A DNA stretch of 64,000 nucleotides from Castellaniella sp040276065 (GCF_040276065.1 NZ_JBELOI010000009.1:124001-188000); one strand, 5' to 3'. Counted from the first letter of the stretch, positions 33,301 through 43,110 are shown. Made by a program: numbers and translations. The notes: generated by a model from the sequence alone, not told the origin.

Positions 33301-34677
33301 TCAGATGCGGGCCGCCAGCTCGGCCGCCAGGCCGATGTAACTGCGCGGTGTCAGCGCAAGCAGCCGTGCCTTGGGTTCGGCCGGCAGGTCCAGGCCCTGG
33401 ATGAACTCGCGCAAGGCCTCCTCGGTGATGCCCTTGCCACGCGTCAGCGCCTTTAGCTGCTCGTAGGGCTGCGGCAGGCCATAGCGCCGCATGACCGTCT
33501 GCACTGGCTCGGCGAGAATCTCCCAGCACCGATCGATGTCCTCGTCGATCGCGGCGGCGTTCAGTTCGAGCTTGCTCAGGCCGCGCAGGCACGCATCGTA
33601 GGCGACCAGGCAATACCCCAGCGCCACCCCGAGGTTGCGCAGCACCGTCGAGTCGGTCAGGTCGCGCTGCCAGCGCGAAACCGGCAACTTCTCTGACAAG
33701 TGGCGCAGCACCGCGTTGGCCAGGCCCAGGTTGCCCTCGGAATTCTCGAAATCGATGGGATTGACCTTGTGCGGCATCGTTGAGGACCCGACCTCGCCCT
33801 CTTTCAGGCGCTGCTTGAAATAGCCGAGGGCAATGTAGCCCCAGACATCGCGGTCGAGATCGAGCAAAATGGTGTTGGCGCGACCGATGGCATCGAACAG
33901 GGCCGCCATCCAGTCGTGCGGCTCGATCTGGATCGAATAGGGATTCTGCGTCAGGCCCAGGCCGCCCAGAACATCGGCGCTGAAGGCCGGCCAATCCATG
34001 TCGGGATAGGCCGCCAGATGCGCGTTGTAGTTGCCCGTGGCCCCGTTCATCTTGGCCAGCGGTTCGACGGCGCGCACCGCGGCGAGCGCGCGCTCGAGCC
34101 GCGCGGCGACGTTGGCGAACTCCTTGCCCATGGTGCTGGGCGTGGCCGGCTGCCCGTGCGTGCGCGACAGCAGGGGCTGGGTGGCATACGCGCAGGCGAG
34201 CTCGCGCAGGCGCGCCAGCACGGCCTCGAGTTGCGGCACGATGGCCCGATCCCGCGCGCGGCCCAGCATGAGCGCATGCGAGGTATTGTTGATGTCCTCC
34301 GAGGTGCAGGCAAAGTGGATGAACTCCGCCGCGCGCGCCAGCTCCTCGTGATCGGCCACGCGCTCCTTCAGCCAGTACTCCACGGCCTTGACGTCATGGT
34401 TGGTGGTGCGCTCGATCGCCTTGATCCACGCCGCGTCGGCCTCGGAAAAATCCGCGACCAGCGCCGCCAACCGCGCACGCGCGTCGGCACTGAACGCGGG
34501 CAGCTCGGGCAGGCCGGCATCCGACAGGCCGATCAACCACGCGATTTCGACCTCGACCCGGTGTGCCATGAAGCCCGCCTCGGACAAGAGCGGCCTAAGG
34601 GCGTCGGCCTTGGCGGCATAGCGGCCGTCCAGCGGCGACAGAGCATTGAGCGTACTGAGCGAGGTGTCGATCTGCAT
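33301..34677 (-). CDS. purB: Adenylosuccinate lyase
   Basis: A 458-residue enzyme of purine synthesis that splits SAICAR and adenylosuccinate, releasing fumarate. The fumarase/aspartase superfamily signature GSSTMPHKVNPIDFENSEGN, the catalytic-His segment SRTHGQPATPSTMGKEFAN and the TSEDINNTSHALML block are intact. The start at 34677 yields MQIDTSLSTLNALSPLDGRYA, the usual PurB N-terminus; the frame is open upstream to 34875 but is not coding there. It is divergent from the glutathione transferase gene. Confidence 0.96.
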   Translation of the reverse strand: MQIDTSLSTLNALSPLDGRYAAKADALRPLLSEAGFMAHRVEVEIAWLIGLSDAGLPELPAFSADARARLAALVADFSEADAAWIKAIERTTNHDVKAVEYWLKERVADHEELARAAEFIHFACTSEDINNTSHALMLGRARDRAIVPQLEAVLARLRELACAYATQPLLSRTHGQPATPSTMGKEFANVAARLERALAAVRAVEPLAKMNGATGNYNAHLAAYPDMDWPAFSADVLGGLGLTQNPYSIQIEPHDWMAALFDAIGRANTILLDLDRDVWGYIALGYFKQRLKEGEVGSSTMPHKVNPIDFENSEGNLGLANAVLRHLSEKLPVSRWQRDLTDSTVLRNLGVALGYCLVAYDACLRGLSKLELNAAAIDEDIDRCWEILAEPVQTVMRRYGLPQPYEQLKALTRGKGITEEALREFIQGLDLPAEPKARLLALTPRSYIGLAAELAARI

Positions 34678-34873
34678 GGGGAAATCACCAGTTGAAAATG
34701 CAGGCTGAATTCTAACATTCGCACGAGCCCCGTCTCCTCTGGCGCGGATATACCACAGAATCCCCGTCGAGACGCCACGAACCACGTCAAACGTGGCCAA
34801 ACAGCCCCGCCCAGCCGATCGCCCCCCCCTGCTCCTGCTATACTTTCCAGGCCCGTGACTCCCTCGTTTTGCC

Positions 34874-35491
34874 ATGAAATTGATCGGTACGCTGACCAGT
34901 CCGTACGTCCGTAAGGTACGTATCGTGATGGCAGAGAAAAAACTGGACTACGAGTTGGTCCTCGACGACGTCTGGGGCCCTGATTCCCAGGTGCCGGCAC
35001 ATAATCCGCTAGGCAAGGTACCCTGTCTGATCATGGACGAAAACGGCGCGCTGTTCGATTCGCGCGTCATCGTCGAATATCTGGACACGCTCTCGCCAGT
35101 TGGCCGGCTGGTCCCGCCATCCGGTCGCGAGCGCACCCAGACAAAGCTCTGGGAAGCCCTCGCCGATGGGGCCATGGACGCGGCCGTCACCGCCCGCCTC
35201 GAGCAGACCATGCGACTGCCCGCTCAACGCAGCCAGGACTGGATCGATCGCCAGTTGAACAAGGTCGCCGCCACGGTCGACCACATGGATGAGTTGCTGG
35301 GTGAACAGGCCTTCTGTACGGGCGTGAACCTGTGCCTGGCCGATATCGCTGTGGGTGCGGCGCTGAGCTACCTGGATTTCCGTTTTCCAGACATGAACTG
35401 GCGCGCCGGGCACGACAACCTTGATCGCCTGATGCAAAAACTCATGACGCGCCCGTCGTTCACGGGCACCCAATTCGCGGCGCCCAAATAA
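34874..35491 (+). CDS. Glutathione S-transferase family protein
   Basis: A 205-residue GST. The thioredoxin-like domain (1-78) has the putative glutathione-site serine in TSPYVRKVRIVMAEK and the cis-proline GKVPCLIMD followed by LFDSRVIVEYLD. The helical domain includes LCLADIAVGAALSYLDFR. It resembles the YibF/YfcF-type bacterial GSTs. Natural substrate is unknown. It is transcribed away from purB. Confidence 0.9.
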   Translation: MKLIGTLTSPYVRKVRIVMAEKKLDYELVLDDVWGPDSQVPAHNPLGKVPCLIMDENGALFDSRVIVEYLDTLSPVGRLVPPSGRERTQTKLWEALADGAMDAAVTARLEQTMRLPAQRSQDWIDRQLNKVAATVDHMDELLGEQAFCTGVNLCLADIAVGAALSYLDFRFPDMNWRAGHDNLDRLMQKLMTRPSFTGTQFAAPK

Positions 35492-35512
35492 AACCCGGAT
35501 TCGCGTGGGCCA

Positions 35513-36631
35513 TCAGGCGTCGATGACGCCCCCGCCCAGGCACACCTCGCCGTCGTACAGCACGGCTGACTGACCGGGGGTCACGGCCCATTGATGCTCG
35601 TCGAAGGCCAGGCTGAATCCGTCATCGGCTTCGGGGCGCAACACACAGAGCGCATCGGACTGCCGGTAACGCGTCTTGGCTCCGTAACGTCCGGGCGTGG
35701 GCGCTTCGCCGGCGATCCAGCTCGCATCCCCGGCCTGCAGGGTCCGCGTCAACAACCAGGGATGGTCATGCCCCTGGACGACATACAGCGAATTTGTCCG
35801 CAAGTCTTTGCGTGCGACGTACCAGGCATCGGCCGTGCCGTCCTCGCGCTGCCGGCCGCGCACGCCGCCGATCCCCAGGCCCTTGCGCTGGCCCAGCGTG
35901 TAGAACGCCAGCCCCTGATGACGGCCCAGCTCGCGCCCGTCCGCCGTCAGGAGCGGCCCGGGCTTGGTCGGCAGGTAGCGGTTCAGGAACTCGCGAAAGG
36001 GCCGCTCGCCGATGAAGCAGATTCCCGTGGAGTCCTTCTTGCCCGCGTTGGGCAGGCCCAGCTCGCGGGCGATGCGGCGCACCTCGGTCTTGCGGATCTC
36101 GCCCAGCGGGAACAGCGTGCGGGCCAACTGATCCTGCCTGAGACGATGCAGAAAATAGCTCTGATCCTTGCTGGCATCCACGGCCTTGAGCAATTGGCTG
36201 CGGACGCCCGCGGGCGACTCGATGCGGCGCACCCGGGCATAGTGGCCCGTGGCGATGTAGTCGGCCCCGAGACTCATGGCATGGTCGAGGAAGGCCTTGA
36301 ACTTGATCTCGGCATTGCAGAGCACATCGGGATTGGGCGTGCGGCCCGCGGAATACTCACGCAGAAACTCGGCGAACACCCGATCCTTGTATTCGGCCGC
36401 AAAGTTCACAGCCTCGAGGTCGACGCCGACGACATCGGCCACACTGGCCGCGTCCAGCCAATCCTGGCGCGCGGAGCAGTACTCGGTATCGTCGTCGTCC
36501 TCCCAGTTCTTCATGAACAGGCCGACGACCTCGAAGCCCTGCTGCTTCAACAACCAGGCCGAGACCGAGGAATCCACACCGCCCGACATGCCGACGACGA
36601 CGCGCGCGCGCGTCGTGGAGCGTTCACCCAT
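35513..36631 (-). CDS. mnmA: tRNA-specific 2-thiouridylase
   Basis: A 372-residue enzyme that thiolates the wobble uridine of Lys, Glu and Gln tRNAs. Visible are the ATP P-loop motif VGMSGGVDSSVSAWLLK, the two catalytic cysteines in NPDVLCNAEIKF and STGICFIGERPFREFL, and the GHYARV motif. The last part is the beta-barrel domain. Its ATG at 36631 lies inside glcF, giving an 8-base overlap, so mnmA is probably translated from the glycolate-oxidase transcript. Confidence 0.95.
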   Translation of the reverse strand: MGERSTTRARVVVGMSGGVDSSVSAWLLKQQGFEVVGLFMKNWEDDDDTEYCSARQDWLDAASVADVVGVDLEAVNFAAEYKDRVFAEFLREYSAGRTPNPDVLCNAEIKFKAFLDHAMSLGADYIATGHYARVRRIESPAGVRSQLLKAVDASKDQSYFLHRLRQDQLARTLFPLGEIRKTEVRRIARELGLPNAGKKDSTGICFIGERPFREFLNRYLPTKPGPLLTADGRELGRHQGLAFYTLGQRKGLGIGGVRGRQREDGTADAWYVARKDLRTNSLYVVQGHDHPWLLTRTLQAGDASWIAGEAPTPGRYGAKTRYRQSDALCVLRPEADDGFSLAFDEHQWAVTPGQSAVLYDGEVCLGGGVIDA

Positions 36632-37856
36632 GGGTGATGGCCTCGTCGACGATCTCGATCCAGTGGCGCACCGGCGCCTGGGTGCCGCTTTGCAAATGCG
36701 TGATGCAACCGATGTTGGCCGAGACAATGTGCTCGGGCAGGGTCTCCTGAATCGCCTCGAGCTTGCGCTCGCGCAGCGCCTTGGACAGCGCCGGCTGGGT
36801 AATCGAGTACGTGCCCGCCGAGCCGCAGCACAGATGCGAGTCGGCAAAGGTCTGCAGATCGAAGCCCAGCTCGCCGAGCAGCCGCTCGGTCACCGCGCGC
36901 AGGCCCTGCCAGTGCTGCAGCGTGCACGGCGGATGAAACGCCGTGCGTCCCGGCGCGACGCGCATGCGCGCGCGCACCTCAGCGGCCATGGGTGCGAGGA
37001 ACTCGGCCACGTCCCGGACGTGTTCGACCAAGCGCGCCGCTTTTTCGGCATACGCTGGATCGTGGCGCAGATGATGCGCGTACTCGCGCACCATTGCCCC
37101 GCAGCCCGAGGCGTTGATCACCACCGCCTCGACCTCACCTGACTCCAGCAGCGGCAGCCACGCATCCACATTTCGGCGCATCTGCGCTAGCGCCGCCTCC
37201 TGGGCATCGAGGTGAAAATTGATGGCCCCGCAACACCCCGAGCCGGTGGCAAATCGGGCCCCCACCCCGATCGCATCGAGCACCCGCATGGTGGCGGCAT
37301 CGATCGAGGGCATCATGGCGGGCTGTACGCAATTGGACAGCATCAGGACCTGGCGCGTATGGCGGCGCGCATCGACGGGCAAGGCGCCCGCCGGGCGCGC
37401 GGCGGCAATCTTGGATTGGAGGACGGCCGGCAGCACGGGCCGCGCCAGGCGCCCGATCCGGTAGAGTGGCGCAAACCAGGGCGAGCCCAGCACCCGGCGC
37501 AGCGTCTCACGCAGCAGCCGCTCGCCCAGCGGCCGGCGCACTCGCTCGCTGACGATCTGGCGGCCGATGTCCACGAGCGCGCCATACTGTACCCCCGAAG
37601 GACAGGTCGTCTCGCAATTGCGGCAGGTCAGGCAGCGATCGAGGTGCTGCTGGGTGACCATTGTCGGCTCGGCCCCCTCGAGCACCTCCTTTATCTGGTA
37701 GATGCGCCCGCGCGGACTGTCGAGTTCATCACCCAGGAGTTGGTAGGTCGGACAGGTCGCCAGGCAAAAGCCGCAGTGCACGCAGCGGCGCAGAATCTCA
37801 TCGGCCTCACGGCCCAAATCGGTGTCACGTGCCCAATCCGCAAGATTGGTTTGCAT
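36624..37856 (-). CDS. glcF: Glycolate oxidase iron-sulfur subunit
   Basis: A 410-residue subunit that carries electrons from the flavin subunits GlcD/GlcE to the respiratory chain at the inner membrane. Two 4Fe-4S clusters are coordinated by C25, C28, C31, C35 and C75, C78, C81, C85. Two CCG domains follow (SGCCGAINFH and HLCCGSAGTYSI). It follows glcE by nine bases and overlaps mnmA by eight. Confidence 0.94.
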   Translation of the reverse strand: MQTNLADWARDTDLGREADEILRRCVHCGFCLATCPTYQLLGDELDSPRGRIYQIKEVLEGAEPTMVTQQHLDRCLTCRNCETTCPSGVQYGALVDIGRQIVSERVRRPLGERLLRETLRRVLGSPWFAPLYRIGRLARPVLPAVLQSKIAAARPAGALPVDARRHTRQVLMLSNCVQPAMMPSIDAATMRVLDAIGVGARFATGSGCCGAINFHLDAQEAALAQMRRNVDAWLPLLESGEVEAVVINASGCGAMVREYAHHLRHDPAYAEKAARLVEHVRDVAEFLAPMAAEVRARMRVAPGRTAFHPPCTLQHWQGLRAVTERLLGELGFDLQTFADSHLCCGSAGTYSITQPALSKALRERKLEAIQETLPEHIVSANIGCITHLQSGTQAPVRHWIEIVDEAITHG

Positions 37857-37865
37857 AGTCTGGCC

Positions 37866-38963
37866 TCAGAATTCCGGATATAAGCGATGGGGGTTGAACA
37901 GGCCCGCGGGGTCGAATTCGTGCTTCAGGCGCCGATGGATCTGCAGCACGCTGGCGGCCAGCGGGTGAAAGACCGCGTGCCCGCCGGTTTGGCCGTCATG
38001 GTGGTACAGACAGGCCGAGCCACCGACCGCCTGGGCGCGTGCGCGCACCTGGGCGCCGGCCTCCAGCGGCGCGGACACCCAGCGCAAGCCGCCCTGCCAC
38101 TCGATGAGCGTCTCACCCAGCGCCAGCGGCTCGGTCGTCGGCGGTACCGCGAGGCGCCACAAGGGGCGCTGCGCAAAGAACGGGTGCGTCTGGTCGCGCA
38201 AGGCCTGCCAGAACGCCGCATCGGCCGCTTCGAGCACCTCGCCCCCGATTGCGGCGCTCGCCTGGTTGACGGCCGGTTCATTGCCCGAGAGGCGCACGTA
38301 CAGCCGCCCGCCCTCGGGACCGTCGATCCAGGCGGTGGCCGACACCGGCAGGGGCTGCGCGCGCCAGCGCACGCACGAGGCCAGCGCCTGCGCCTGGTCG
38401 ACCTCGAGCACGCGCGTCAGCTCGCGCCGGGGTAGCGGCATCACCTTCAGGGACACCTCGACGATCGCGCCCAGCACGCCCAGCGACCCCGCCAGCAGGC
38501 GCGAGACGTCGTAGCCCGCAACGTTTTTCATGACTTCGCCGCCAAAGCGCAGCACATTGCCATTGGCATCGAGCAGCCGCACGCCCAACACGAAGTCGGA
38601 CAAGGGGCCGGCCGCCATCCGGCGCGGCCCCGACAGCCCCGTGGCCACGCAACCGCCCAACGTGCCCTCGGGCCCAAAGCGCGGCGGCTCGAAGGCCAGC
38701 ATTTGGCCACGCTCGGCCAGCGCGTCCTCAATCTCGGCCAGCCGCGTGCCCGCGCGCGCGGTGATCACGAGCTCGGAGGGCTCGTAGCCGATGATGCCGT
38801 GATAGGGTGCGATATCCAGCCACAGGCGATCGGCCGCCGGCTCGAATCCTCGGGGCTCGCCATAGAACATCCGGGTCGCCCCGCCACGGATGAGCACGGG
38901 CCGCTGGGCAGCGCGCGCGGTGGCCACTTGATCGCAAAACTCGGTCAGCACGAAATCCATCAT
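37866..38963 (-). CDS. glcE: Glycolate oxidase FAD-binding subunit
   Basis: A 365-residue subunit of glycolate oxidase with the FAD-binding PCMH domain: PVLIRGGATRMFYG, ITARAGTRLAEIEDALAERG and GTLGGCVATGLSGPRRM. GlcE has no own catalytic cap domain and pairs with GlcD. ATG 38963 or the next codon 38960 can start. It lies 26 bases after glcD. Confidence 0.92.
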   Translation of the reverse strand: MMDFVLTEFCDQVATARAAQRPVLIRGGATRMFYGEPRGFEPAADRLWLDIAPYHGIIGYEPSELVITARAGTRLAEIEDALAERGQMLAFEPPRFGPEGTLGGCVATGLSGPRRMAAGPLSDFVLGVRLLDANGNVLRFGGEVMKNVAGYDVSRLLAGSLGVLGAIVEVSLKVMPLPRRELTRVLEVDQAQALASCVRWRAQPLPVSATAWIDGPEGGRLYVRLSGNEPAVNQASAAIGGEVLEAADAAFWQALRDQTHPFFAQRPLWRLAVPPTTEPLALGETLIEWQGGLRWVSAPLEAGAQVRARAQAVGGSACLYHHDGQTGGHAVFHPLAASVLQIHRRLKHEFDPAGLFNPHRLYPEF

Positions 38964-38989
38964 GAACGCCTTGCCGTGTGCGTACGGCA

Positions 38990-40504
38990 CTAGAAACGTG
39001 GAAGATCGGCAAAGCGCAGCTCGCCGTTGTGGACATGCATCTTGCCGTACTCGGCGCAGCGCACCAGCGTCGGGATGAGCTTGTTCGGGTTGAGCAGGCC
39101 GTAGGGATCGAAGGCGCGCTTCAAGGCCGAGAACGCGTCGAGCTCCTCGCGCGTGAACTGGCTGCACATCTGGTCGATTTTCTCGATCCCCACGCCGTGC
39201 TCGCCGGTGATGGTACCGCCCACCTCGACGCATAGTTCGAGGATGGCCGCGCCGAAGGCCTCGGCACGCGCCACCTCGCCGGGCTGGTTGGCATCGAACA
39301 GGATCAAGGGATGCAGATTGCCATCGCCCGCGTGAAACACGTTCGCGCAGCGCAGCCCAAAGCGCTCTTCCATTGCCGCGATCTCCGAGAGCACCCGGCC
39401 CAGATGGCGCCGTGGAATCGTGCCGTCCATGCAATAGTAGTCGGGCGAGATGCGTCCGGCCGCCGGAAAGGCGTTCTTGCGCCCCGCCCAGAACCGCAGG
39501 CGCTCTGCCTCCGAGGCGGACGCCTGCAGCCGCGTGGCCCCAGCCTCGCGCAACAGCGCCTCGACGCGCGCCACCTCATCGGCCACCTCCTCGATCGTGC
39601 CGTCGGACTCGCACAGCAAAATCGCCTCGGCCTCCAGATCGTAGCCCGCCTGCACAAAGGGTTCGACCATGTGCACCGAGCGCTTGTCCATGAACTCGAG
39701 CCCTGCGGGGATGATCCCGTCGGCGATGACGCGCGCCACCGCCTGGCCGGCCGCCTCGACGCTGGCAAAGCTCGCCATGACCACCTGCGCGAGCTGCGGT
39801 CGGGGAATCAGCTTGACGGTCACCTCAGTGACCAGCCCCAGCATGCCCTCGGAGCCGATGAAGGCCGACAGCAGGTTCAGGCCCGGCGCATCCGGCGCCT
39901 CGCCCCCCAGCTCGATGATCTCGCCCTCGATGGTCACGACCCGCACCCGCAGCACGTTGTGCACGGTCAGTCCGTACTTCAGGCAGTGCACGCCGCCTGA
40001 GTTCTCGGCCACGTTGCCGCCGATCGAACAGGCGATCTGGCTGGACGGATCGGGGGCATAGTACAGCCCGTGCGCGGCAGCCGCCTCGGAGATCGCCAGG
40101 TTGCGCACCCCCGGACCCACCACCGCCACGCAAGCCTGATCATCGAGCCGGTGAATGGTGTTGAGCTTGGCCAGGCCCACCAGCACCCCCTGGGCATGGG
40201 GTGTGGCCCCGCCCGAGAGCCCGGTGCCCGCGCCGCGCGCCACCAGCGGCACGTTGAACGCCCGGCAGGCCCGCAGCACCGCCACCACCTGATCCTCGTT
40301 CTCGGGCAAGATCACCACCGGCGGGCGCTCCCGATACAGCGTCAGCCCATCGCACTCGTAGGCCGTGGTCTGCTCCACCCGGGTCAATATGCAGTGCGCC
40401 GGAACGTCGTGCGCAAGACTCGACAGCAGGCCGGCGAAGTCCGGCGCGCCACCTGGTGCTTGTTCTCGACGGGATGTATCCATGGTCATTGATGACTCGT
40501 TCAT
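38990..40504 (-). CDS. glcD: Glycolate oxidase subunit GlcD
   Basis: A 504-residue FAD-linked oxidase that oxidises glycolate to glyoxylate. The PCMH FAD motif is LVARGAGTGLSGGATPH, with SSQIACSIGGNVAENSGGVHCLKYG and the C-terminal FHAGDGNLHPLILFD and GTITGEHGVGIEK blocks. The first ATG at 40504 overlaps the stop of the upstream FAD oxidase as ATGA; later in-frame ATGs at 40489 and 40483 are possible. It is the catalytic partner of GlcE and GlcF downstream. Confidence 0.92.
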   Translation of the reverse strand: MNESSMTMDTSRREQAPGGAPDFAGLLSSLAHDVPAHCILTRVEQTTAYECDGLTLYRERPPVVILPENEDQVVAVLRACRAFNVPLVARGAGTGLSGGATPHAQGVLVGLAKLNTIHRLDDQACVAVVGPGVRNLAISEAAAAHGLYYAPDPSSQIACSIGGNVAENSGGVHCLKYGLTVHNVLRVRVVTIEGEIIELGGEAPDAPGLNLLSAFIGSEGMLGLVTEVTVKLIPRPQLAQVVMASFASVEAAGQAVARVIADGIIPAGLEFMDKRSVHMVEPFVQAGYDLEAEAILLCESDGTIEEVADEVARVEALLREAGATRLQASASEAERLRFWAGRKNAFPAAGRISPDYYCMDGTIPRRHLGRVLSEIAAMEERFGLRCANVFHAGDGNLHPLILFDANQPGEVARAEAFGAAILELCVEVGGTITGEHGVGIEKIDQMCSQFTREELDAFSALKRAFDPYGLLNPNKLIPTLVRCAEYGKMHVHNGELRFADLPRF

Positions 40505-41919
40505 GGGGCTGGCGGCCGTGGCAGCACCTTCCCCGGATTGAGAATATCGCGCGGGTCGAGGGCGGCCTTGAGGGCCGCCATCACATCCAACGCATCCTGG
40601 CCGTGTTCTGCACGCATGAACACCTGTTTGTGCAAACCCACGCCATGCTCGCCAGTGCAGGTCCCTTGCATGGCGATGGCGCGCTCGACGAGCCGATGGT
40701 TCAATTGTTCGGATTCGGCCCATTCCCCCGGATCGTCTGGATCCAGGAGCATCAGGACGTGGAAATTCCCGTCCCCGACGTGCCCCACGATTGTATAAGG
40801 AAAACTCGCCTGGTCCAGTTCGGCGGCGGTCTGGCCGACGCACTCGGCCAGGCGCGAAATCGGCACGCACACGTCGGTGGTGCTGGCGCGGCAGCCCGGA
40901 CGTAACTGCAGACCCGCGAAATAGGCGTTGTGCCGCGCCGTCCACAGGCGGTTGCGATCCTCGGGCCGCTCGGCCCACTCGAAATCCATGCCACCGTTCC
41001 CGCGGGTGACGTCCTGAACCTGGGCCGCCTGCTCGCGCACCGAAGCGGGGCTGCCGTGGAACTCGAACAACAGCAGGGGCGTCTCGCGCAGACTCAGATG
41101 GCTGTACCGATTGGTCGCGCGCACGGCGCCGGCGTCCATGAACTCGACGCGCGCCACCGGCACGCCGAGCTGGATGATCTCGATGACGCTGCGCACGGCC
41201 GCGTCCAGGCTGGGGAAATTGCAGATGGCGGCCGAGACGGCCTCGGGCAGAGGGTACAGGCGCACCGTGACCTCGACGATGATCCCCAGTGTCCCCTCGC
41301 TGCCCACGAACAAGCGGGTCAGGTCGTAGCCCGCAGAGGATTTGCGCGCCCGGTTCGCGGTCTGGATGACCCGGCCGTCGGCGGTCACGACCTTCAGCGA
41401 CATGACGTTCTCGCGCATGGTGCCGTAGCGCACCGCGTTGGTGCCCGAAGCCCGGGTGGCCGACATGCCCCCCAGGCTGGCGTCGGCGCCTGGATCGATC
41501 GGGAAGAACAGGCCAGTATCGCGCAAAGCCTCATTGAGCTGCTTGCGCGTCACGCCGGCCTGGACCGCCGCCGTGAAATCCTCGGCATGGACCTCGAGGA
41601 TCCCGTCCATGCCGGACAGATCGAGGCTGACGCCGCCCTGCACCGCCAGCAAGTGGCCTTCGAGGGAAGTGCCCGCGCCGTAGGGAATCAGGGGCACGCC
41701 ATGCGCATGGCAGTGCCGTGCCGTCCAGACCACGTCGTCGATCGTCCGGGCGAACACCACGGCCTCGGGCGGCATCGGCGGATACGGCGATTCGTCGCGT
41801 CCGTGTTGCTCGCGCACCGAATAGGCGAGCGAACAGCGCTCGCCGAAATGCGTCTGCAAGGCGGCCAGGAATCCCTCCGGCACAGGCCGGGACCGCTGTT
41901 CGAAAATCAGGGTATCCAT
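40501..41919 (-). CDS. FAD-linked oxidase, D-lactate dehydrogenase (Dld/LDHD) type
   Basis: A 472-residue flavoprotein of the same superfamily as GlcD but of the LDHD type. Segments include GVPLIPYGAGTSLEGHLLAV, DPGADASLGGMSATRASGTNAVRYG, GHVGDGNFHVLMLLDPDDP and GTCTGEHGVGLHKQ. Such enzymes oxidise D-lactate or other D-2-hydroxyacids to oxo acids in the cytoplasm or at the membrane. It precedes glcD with a four-base overlap, so four oxidase genes are transcribed together. Substrate is inferred from family only. Confidence 0.87.
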   Translation of the reverse strand: MDTLIFEQRSRPVPEGFLAALQTHFGERCSLAYSVREQHGRDESPYPPMPPEAVVFARTIDDVVWTARHCHAHGVPLIPYGAGTSLEGHLLAVQGGVSLDLSGMDGILEVHAEDFTAAVQAGVTRKQLNEALRDTGLFFPIDPGADASLGGMSATRASGTNAVRYGTMRENVMSLKVVTADGRVIQTANRARKSSAGYDLTRLFVGSEGTLGIIVEVTVRLYPLPEAVSAAICNFPSLDAAVRSVIEIIQLGVPVARVEFMDAGAVRATNRYSHLSLRETPLLLFEFHGSPASVREQAAQVQDVTRGNGGMDFEWAERPEDRNRLWTARHNAYFAGLQLRPGCRASTTDVCVPISRLAECVGQTAAELDQASFPYTIVGHVGDGNFHVLMLLDPDDPGEWAESEQLNHRLVERAIAMQGTCTGEHGVGLHKQVFMRAEHGQDALDVMAALKAALDPRDILNPGKVLPRPPAP

Positions 41920-41951
41920 GTGTTTGTCCTATCGGATGCCGGCGGAATGGG

Positions 41952-43043
41952 TCAGGCGGCGTCGCCCACCGAGGCGGCGGCCAGGGCGGTGCGCCGGCCC
42001 ACCACCGCCGCGGCCAGGCGCTCGAGCACCGTCACTGACGCATCCCAATCGATGCAGCCATCGGTGATGCTCTGACCATAGACCAGCGGTTGCCCCGGCA
42101 CCAGATCCTGACGCCCGCCGACCAGATGGCTCTCGACCATGACGCCGAAGATCCGCTCGTCCCCCCCTTCGATCTGGCGCGAGATGTCCTCGATCACCAG
42201 CGGCTGACGGGTGTAGTCCTTGTTGCTGTTGGCATGGCTGGCGTCGATCATCAGCCGCGGCCGCATGCCCGCCTTTTCCAGCGCCTGCGAAGCCGCCTCG
42301 ATGCTCTCGGCATCATAGTTGGGGCTCTTGCCGCCGCGCAGAATCATGTGGCAGTCCTCGTTGCCCACGGTGGACACGATGGCGGAATGGCCGCCCTTGG
42401 TCACCGACAGGAAGTAATGCGGCTGTGAGGCCGCCTTGATGGCATCCTGGGCGATACGGATGTTGCCATCCGTTCCGTTCTTGAAGCCCACCGGGCAGGA
42501 CAGGCCCGAGGCGAGCTCGCGGTGCACTTGGCTCTCGGTCGTCCGCGCGCCGATCGCCCCCCAGGACACCAGGTCGGCAATGTACTGGGGCGTGATCATG
42601 TCCAGGAATTCGCTGCCCGCCGGCAAGCCCAGGCCGTTGATGTCGATCAGCAGTTCGCGCGCCGTGCGCAGGCCCTGGTTGATGTTGAAACTGCCGTCCA
42701 GGCCCGGGTCGTTGATCAACCCCTTCCAACCCACCGTGGTGCGCGGCTTTTCGAAGTAGACACGCATGATGATTTCCAACTCGCCCCTGAAGCGCTCGCG
42801 CTGCTCGGCCAGGCGCCGCGCATATTCGAGCCCGCTCGTCGGATTGTGGATCGAACACGGCCCGATCACCACCACCAGCCGGTCGTCCCGGCCCTGCAAC
42901 ACCTCGTGGATGACCCGCCGCGCATCGTAGACCCCCTTGGAGATCGCGGGCGTGCAGGGAAACTCGCGCATGATGTGGGCCGGAGGGGCGAGTTCCTTGA
43001 TCTCGCGGATACGTAAATCGTCGGTATTGTGTGACACGGTCAT
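41952..43043 (-). CDS. aroG: 3-deoxy-7-phosphoheptulonate synthase (class I DAHP synthase)
   Basis: A 363-residue enzyme of the AroFGH class, the first step of aromatic amino acid synthesis (PEP + erythrose 4-phosphate). Signatures include DDRLVVVIGPCSIHNP, RVYFEKPRTTVGWKGLINDP, GARTTESQVHRELASGL, GFKNGTDGN and MIDASHANSNKD. The N-terminal DDLRIREIKELAPPA matches E. coli AroG/AroF. It ends 32 bases before the D-lactate-type oxidase gene with no terminator between, so a common transcript is possible. The region upstream holds a Tyr/Phe leader peptide and a terminator. Confidence 0.93.
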   Translation of the reverse strand: MTVSHNTDDLRIREIKELAPPAHIMREFPCTPAISKGVYDARRVIHEVLQGRDDRLVVVIGPCSIHNPTSGLEYARRLAEQRERFRGELEIIMRVYFEKPRTTVGWKGLINDPGLDGSFNINQGLRTARELLIDINGLGLPAGSEFLDMITPQYIADLVSWGAIGARTTESQVHRELASGLSCPVGFKNGTDGNIRIAQDAIKAASQPHYFLSVTKGGHSAIVSTVGNEDCHMILRGGKSPNYDAESIEAASQALEKAGMRPRLMIDASHANSNKDYTRQPLVIEDISRQIEGGDERIFGVMVESHLVGGRQDLVPGQPLVYGQSITDGCIDWDASVTVLERLAAAVVGRRTALAAASVGDAA

Positions 43044-43075
43044 GCTCCATCGGTTGCCGGATTCCGAGGCGGCAC

Positions 43076-43110
43076 AAAAAAAGCCGCCTGGCTGCGCCGG
43101 CGGCTTTTTT
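43076..43110 (-). terminator. Attenuator terminator in the aroG leader
   Basis: On the minus strand AGCCGCC and GGCGGCT (43099-43105 and 43082-43088) pair in a 7-bp stem, extended inside by three GC pairs, followed by seven T, ending 33 bases before the aroG start. It follows the leader-peptide stop by about 20 bases. The 5' arm (43096-43103) is also complementary over eight bases to the leader segment 43155-43162 (GCTGGTGG), which allows an alternative antiterminator. Confidence 0.85.
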
